64,000 nt of DNA, taken from positions 62,001-126,000 of the forward strand of contig CAWAMR010000020.1 of assembly GCA_963783095.1 (NCBI GenBank), written 5' to 3'. The position numbers and the translations under genes are program-made. This document shows, one piece after another, positions 60,460 through 64,000 of the stretch. Each line of letters begins with the position of its first letter. Position 1 is the stretch's first letter. This DNA is from CAWAMR01 sp963783095. GTDB taxonomy: Bacteria > Planctomycetota > Planctomycetia > Gemmatales > Gemmataceae. The notes under the pieces are model-generated. The model saw only the letters and a list, made by a program, of their open reading frames with translations. It was not told where the DNA came from and did no database searches.

Positions 60460-60864
60460 TCAGCCATTTGTCGTCGGAGCGGGGGTTGTCGCCGGAACTT
60501 CAGCAACCGGAGCAGGTTGTGGAGCTGGGATTTCCTTTGCCGGTGCCGGTTGACCGGGCATCAAGATATTCTTGACCCGGATTTGCAAATAAGGCTGCCG
60601 ATGACCCCGCAGACGCCGATAGTTCTTGCGGCGACGGAAGTGTTGGACATACACTTTCGTCGAGGTCTCGCCGACGATCTCGGCCAGAACCCGCATTCCT
60701 TCAATGGCCGGCTGCCCGATCTTGACATCAGTTCCATCTGCAAACAAGAGGACTTTTTGAAACTCGATAGGAGTCCCAGCGGGAGCATCTCGATAATCGA
60801 CCCGCAACATATCGCCTTCACTCACCCGATACTGGCGCGAACCATCTTCAAAAATTGCGTACAT
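60460..60864 (-). CDS. rplU: Ribosomal protein bL21 with C-terminal tail
   Basis: From the ATG at 60864 (GGAG upstream), MYAIFEDGSRQYRVSEGD, KVLLFADGTDVKIGQPAIEG and HFRRRKNYRRLRGHRQPYLQIRVKNI are the bL21 core. The last about 35 residues are a Pro/Ala-rich tail (APAKEIPAPQPAP), which is an extra of this lineage. rpmA, the usual downstream partner, is missing; a secreted protein gene follows instead. Confidence 0.93.
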   Translation of the reverse strand: MYAIFEDGSRQYRVSEGDMLRVDYRDAPAGTPIEFQKVLLFADGTDVKIGQPAIEGMRVLAEIVGETSTKVYVQHFRRRKNYRRLRGHRQPYLQIRVKNILMPGQPAPAKEIPAPQPAPVAEVPATTPAPTTNG

Positions 60865-61042
60865 TTCCAACTCCGCACTGTGCAATACCCAGAGAAGTGA
60901 CTTAATGTAGCATTGCGACGACCTTTTGGCCAGAGGGGATCAATAACCGACCGATTCTCAATTGCCCTTGCTTCCGAATCCGGACTTCCACTATCATCGC
61001 GCGGATTGGTGAGCAAGGTTGGGGACCACGGAGGCCAAGGTT

Positions 61043-62049
61043 ATGTCGGAACCAGGCAAGCGGAAGCGGTTGAAATTCGTGTTGTTGCTCTTGTGCGGAC
61101 TTCTGGTGCTCGGGCGCGGGCGTTGGCTGGTTTCAGCGGACGGCGATTCAATGTGCCTATTACTCCTATCGCCTTGAAAATGCGCCTGAAACAGAACGAC
61201 AAGTCTGGGCAGACCGGCTCGCGGGCCTTGGCGAACCCGCAGTGCCGAAACTGCTGGCCTGTTTTCGCAAGGATGATCCCTCACTCTGTGCGATCGCTCG
61301 CGAATCGCTGGAAAAGCTGATGGCAGCTTGGGGCCCAAAAGACCCGCGCTGCGGCGCATTGGCGGATCGCTTTTTCGACCTCCACACCACCTTTAGCCCC
61401 GCCGGCCAAATCGCCGCACTGCAACTGTTGCCCGCAATCCTGACCACGGGAGCTGTCGAAGTAAATGCCCGCGCCAGAACCGTGGTCTCCGCAGCGCTTA
61501 AGGACAAAACTCCCGAGCTTCGCCTTGTAGCTATCGCAGCAGCGATGAGAGGTGAAATGAACCTTCTTTCCGCAGTGGTTGCCTTGCTTGGCGATCCGGA
61601 GCCTTCGCATTCGCCGGGCAGCCCTCTTGGCAGTTGGCCCGATCAAGGAAAATACTTCGGACCAGCCGGTCATCAGTTCGGATGATTTGCTCAAATCGCT
61701 GCACGATTCCGATCCGGAAGTCCGACAGATTTGCGAAATGATTCTCAAAAGTCGCAATTTGAGTGACACAGATATCCGTCTCGGCCGGATGCTGATCGCC
61801 CCAAATCCAATGGAACGACTGAATCTTTTGCTCGATCTTCCTGGAGAAGAAAATGTGAAGAATCTTGGTGCCTGGCTGCAACGGCTCAGCAACGACTCGG
61901 ATGCATCGGTCCGCGCAGGCGCTGCGCGCGTCGCAGCGGAACGTGGAGTTGATTTCGCGGACCGTCTGGAAGAAATGAGCCTGCAGGATCCCGATGAAAC
62001 GGTTCGCAAGATCGCAGCCCATTACGGCCGACAACGCCGGAATCGGTAA
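61043..62049 (+). CDS. Membrane-anchored HEAT-repeat protein, frame changes
   Basis: The ATG at 61043 has GGAGG upstream and gives MSEPGKRKRLKFVLLLLCGLL, a signal anchor. Further frames read RQVWADRLAGLGEPAVPKLLACF, PSLCAIARESLEKLMAAWG, ELRLVAIAAAMRGE (to about 61600) and IRRAALLAVGPI, DPEVRQICEMIL, ASVRAGAARVAAERG, to a stop at 62049. These are successive HEAT pairs. Frame changes near 61165 and 61600. About 335 residues. Function unknown; likely a scaffold in the periplasm. Confidence 0.65.
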
Positions 62050-62139
62050 CGATCCTTGGATGAATATACGATCGTAAGTGAGCGAGATACTCGAACCGTC
62101 CGAGCATTTCAGCCCGTTTGGGATAGATCGCGGCTTTGA

Positions 62140-62297
62140 CTCAAAATTCCAAATCACAAATTCCAAAAGACAAACAACTCCAAAATCCTAAAGAAAACAA
62201 GAAACTAACCCTTGGAGGCGGAAGGGTTTGCGTTTTGGTCATTTTGAAATTGGGATTTGTTTGTGATGTGTGATTTGGATTTTGGGATTTTTGAGTT
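62140..62297. repeat. AT-rich inverted repeat of the AATTCCAAATCACAAATTCC type
   Basis: The left part (62140-62180) holds tandem AAATTCCAAATCAC units, and the right part (62236-62297) holds complementary TTTGTGATGTGTGATTTGGATTTTGG units. A stem of moderate quality can form. It fills the space 62050-62415, which has no gene. Confidence 0.6.
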
Positions 62298-62415
62298 AAA
62301 GGGTTGGATCGTAACAACCCAGGTTGTATCAAATCCATGCCGCTTGATATACTTTTTATCTCAATCATTCTCGCAAAGAAAAACTCTTTACAACTCGGTT
62401 GTTTGAGAACTCACT

Positions 62416-63710
62416 ATGGCCATCATCCAGTGTCCTCACTGTCAAGGGAAGTTGCGTTTTCCCAATGACTCCGAACCGAAGAAAGTGAAATGCCCAACCT
62501 GTGCACAAAGTTTCCTGGCCAGCGTCGAGAAACCGAAAGTTCCAGCGAAACCCAAGGTCAAGGCGGAAGATGAGGAAAAGCCGAAGAAATCGGCTGCCCG
62601 CGAGGATGACGACGACAGACCGCAGAAGTCGCGTCGGGACGAGGATGAGGAAGAAGATCGTCCCAAGAAAAAGAAAAATGAAGACGATTTTGAGGTCGTT
62701 GACGATGACGACGATGATCGCCCGCGCCTCAAACGTCGCCGGGATGATGACGACGATGATCGGCCACGTTCGCGGAGTCGAAGAGATGATGATGACGATG
62801 ATCGGCCACGCTCGCGGAGTCGAAGAGATGATGACGACGATGATGATCGTCCGCGCTTAAAGCGTCGCCGCGATGACGAAGATGACCGTCCCCGATCCAG
62901 AAATCGCAGAGACGAGGATTATGACGATGACGATTACGACGTCTCCAAACCCAAGTCAACGAAAGGGTCGCCGTCGCAATACCGCAACGCTCGCACCGGC
63001 ATGAACTTGTTAGCGATTGGTTTTTGGTGGCGAGTCGGCGCGATGGGGTCGATGGCGTTAATCAATCTACTGGGACGCCTCACCGAAACGCGTTCCTTGG
63101 CGGACATGGTTGTCATTTCCGGACTGCTCGGGATCGCTCATTGGATTTTGGGAGCGGTTGGTATCAGTTTTCTCATGGCCGGACCCAAACGCGGCAATCT
63201 CATGGGTCTTTGTATCGCGCTCGTATCGGTTACGGGCTTACATCTGATTCTACTTATCGTGGTCGTGACGGACGATAGCATGGTCCGTACTATGGGGGGG
63301 ATTCGGCAACGACCGCTGGACTTTGGTGCCAACTTATCTCCCTATCTTTGGGGGTAAATTAGCGTTTGGAGAATTCAAACCGGCGATGGGAGTATTCTTG
63401 GGCCTGATGGAATTGGCGAGATTTATTCTGCTTTTCCTGGTTTGGAAGGAACTTGCCGGGGTTTGCCGAGACCGGGAGGGCGGCGCATCAATCCCAGATG
63501 TTGATGATCGTTCACCCGTCACTGCTGGGAGGAGTCATATTAATTGTTCTGCTATTGAAATTAGTAGCCAAGGAATCGGGACCCGGCAGCGGGATGATAA
63601 CACTCGTTTACATAATTGGGTTTCTCGTCGAGGGCTGTTACACGACACTCTTTGTCTTCTGCGGCATCGTCGCCGGCAGTGTGCGGGACGGCATCCGCCG
63701 GTTGAAATAG
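62416..63710 (+). CDS. Zinc-ribbon membrane protein with Asp/Arg-rich linker, frame changes
   Basis: An N-terminal zinc ribbon (CPHCQGKLRFP ... VKCPTCAQSF) is followed by about 130 residues of low-complexity DDDDDRPRSRSRR repeats and then four to five TM helices (MGSMALINLLGR, ISGLLGIAHWILGAVGIS, GLCIALVSVTGLHLILLIVVV). Frame changes near 63310 and 63480 lead to MELARFILLFLVWKELAG and LLGGVILIVLLLKLVAKE, ending GSVRDGIRRLK at 63710. About 430 residues. The design is common in planctomycetes, with unknown function; the charged linker may bind other proteins or metals. Confidence 0.7.
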
Positions 63711-63812
63711 TACTCCACCTGTGACGAAGTGATCGGGCTAGTTCCGTCAAGGCAACGCCGTTACCAATTTGTCACAACACTTTCACTTCTTGCCTCGTCT
63801 AATGGGATGAGG

Positions 63813-64000
63813 CTACTTCTTGACCTTCGGCACAGGCGGGGGTTCGATCAATGTGATTTTTCCCGACTCGACCTTGTAGGTCAATGCATTGCTGATCGGC
63901 TTGAATTCACCTTTTTGGACAGATGTGATTGTAATCGGAGGAGCGCTGGCATGACATCGAATTCAAGCGATTCTCCGCGACGCAATATCTCTTCCGATCG
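63813..64000 (-). CDS. C-terminal end of an unknown protein (runs off window), one frame change
   Basis: The end reads PISNALTYKVESGKITLIEPPPVPKVKK to a TAG at 63813; further up, in the next frame, SEEILRRGESLEFDVMPA. A frame change lies near 63945. Beta-rich composition suggests an extracytoplasmic domain. No family recognised. Confidence 0.45.

Overview
The window looks like a chromosomal segment of a planctomycete, most likely of the Gemmata group (Gemmataceae). The clues are several ECF sigma factors, two Ser/Thr kinases (one with WD40 repeats, one with beta-helix repeats), a DUF1559 protein, an ISAzo13-type transposase, many small secreted or HEAT-repeat proteins known mainly from planctomycetes, and a split nuo locus. 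This is recognition by eye; no database was searched. Most of the sequence is moderately GC-rich.

Layout. 1-3067: edge of a Tat-exported protein, a decayed ISAzo13 transposase, a retropepsin-like protease with a small partner, and two hypothetical genes. 3074-6669: MoxR ATPase, then aroB and a GT87 membrane glycosyltransferase on the other strand. 7079-10752: a GC-richer degraded biosynthetic stretch with an A-T-TE NRPS-like gene and the C-terminal end of an HPPD-type dioxygenase. 10807-18634: an ECF sigma factor, a giant zinc-finger/kinase/beta-helix protein and a zinc-ribbon kinase with WD40 repeats. 18786-20920: a trypsin-like protease with a HEAT-like tail. 21157-24562: tRNA-Val and an isc operon (iscR-iscS-iscU-iscA-hscB). 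24790-28831: DUF454, a cytochrome c, a two-gene TPP decarboxylase, a glycosyltransferase fragment, tRNA-Pro and a polysaccharide export lipoprotein. 29268-36667: RNase D, a DpdH-like ATPase, a DpdE-like SNF2 helicase and a divergent WD40 protein. 37448-45548: nuoH, nuoJ, a foreign coiled-coil gene, nuoK, nuoL and nuoM. 45765-53057: scpB, a small membrane protein, two ECF sigma genes and two secreted planctomycete proteins. 53344-64000: a DUF1488 protein/coiled-coil/pxpB operon, rho, a cysteine-desulfurase-like enzyme, rplU, HEAT and zinc-ribbon membrane proteins.

A dominant property is the high density of single-base frame changes, including in genes that must work (rho, iscS, iscU, nuoH) and as a missing base in the anticodon stem of tRNA-Pro. 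This points to uncorrected indel errors in the assembly more than to mass gene decay. I therefore give spans that join the frames and mark where the frame changes. The real remnants, judged by missing parts and not only by frame, are the ISAzo13 transposase, the glycosyltransferase fragment and the HPPD fragment.

The most interesting candidates are the overlapping-type SNF2 helicase/ATPase pair at 30483-35569, related to DpdE and DpdH of the 7-deazaguanine DNA-modification island but without the modification genes, the sigma-kinase-beta-helix unit at 10807-16585, and the A-T-TE plus HPPD stretch. Several repeat families (130-bp tandem units inside the nuo operon, a 0.33-kb inverted repeat, and short hairpin families) fill the intergenic spaces.
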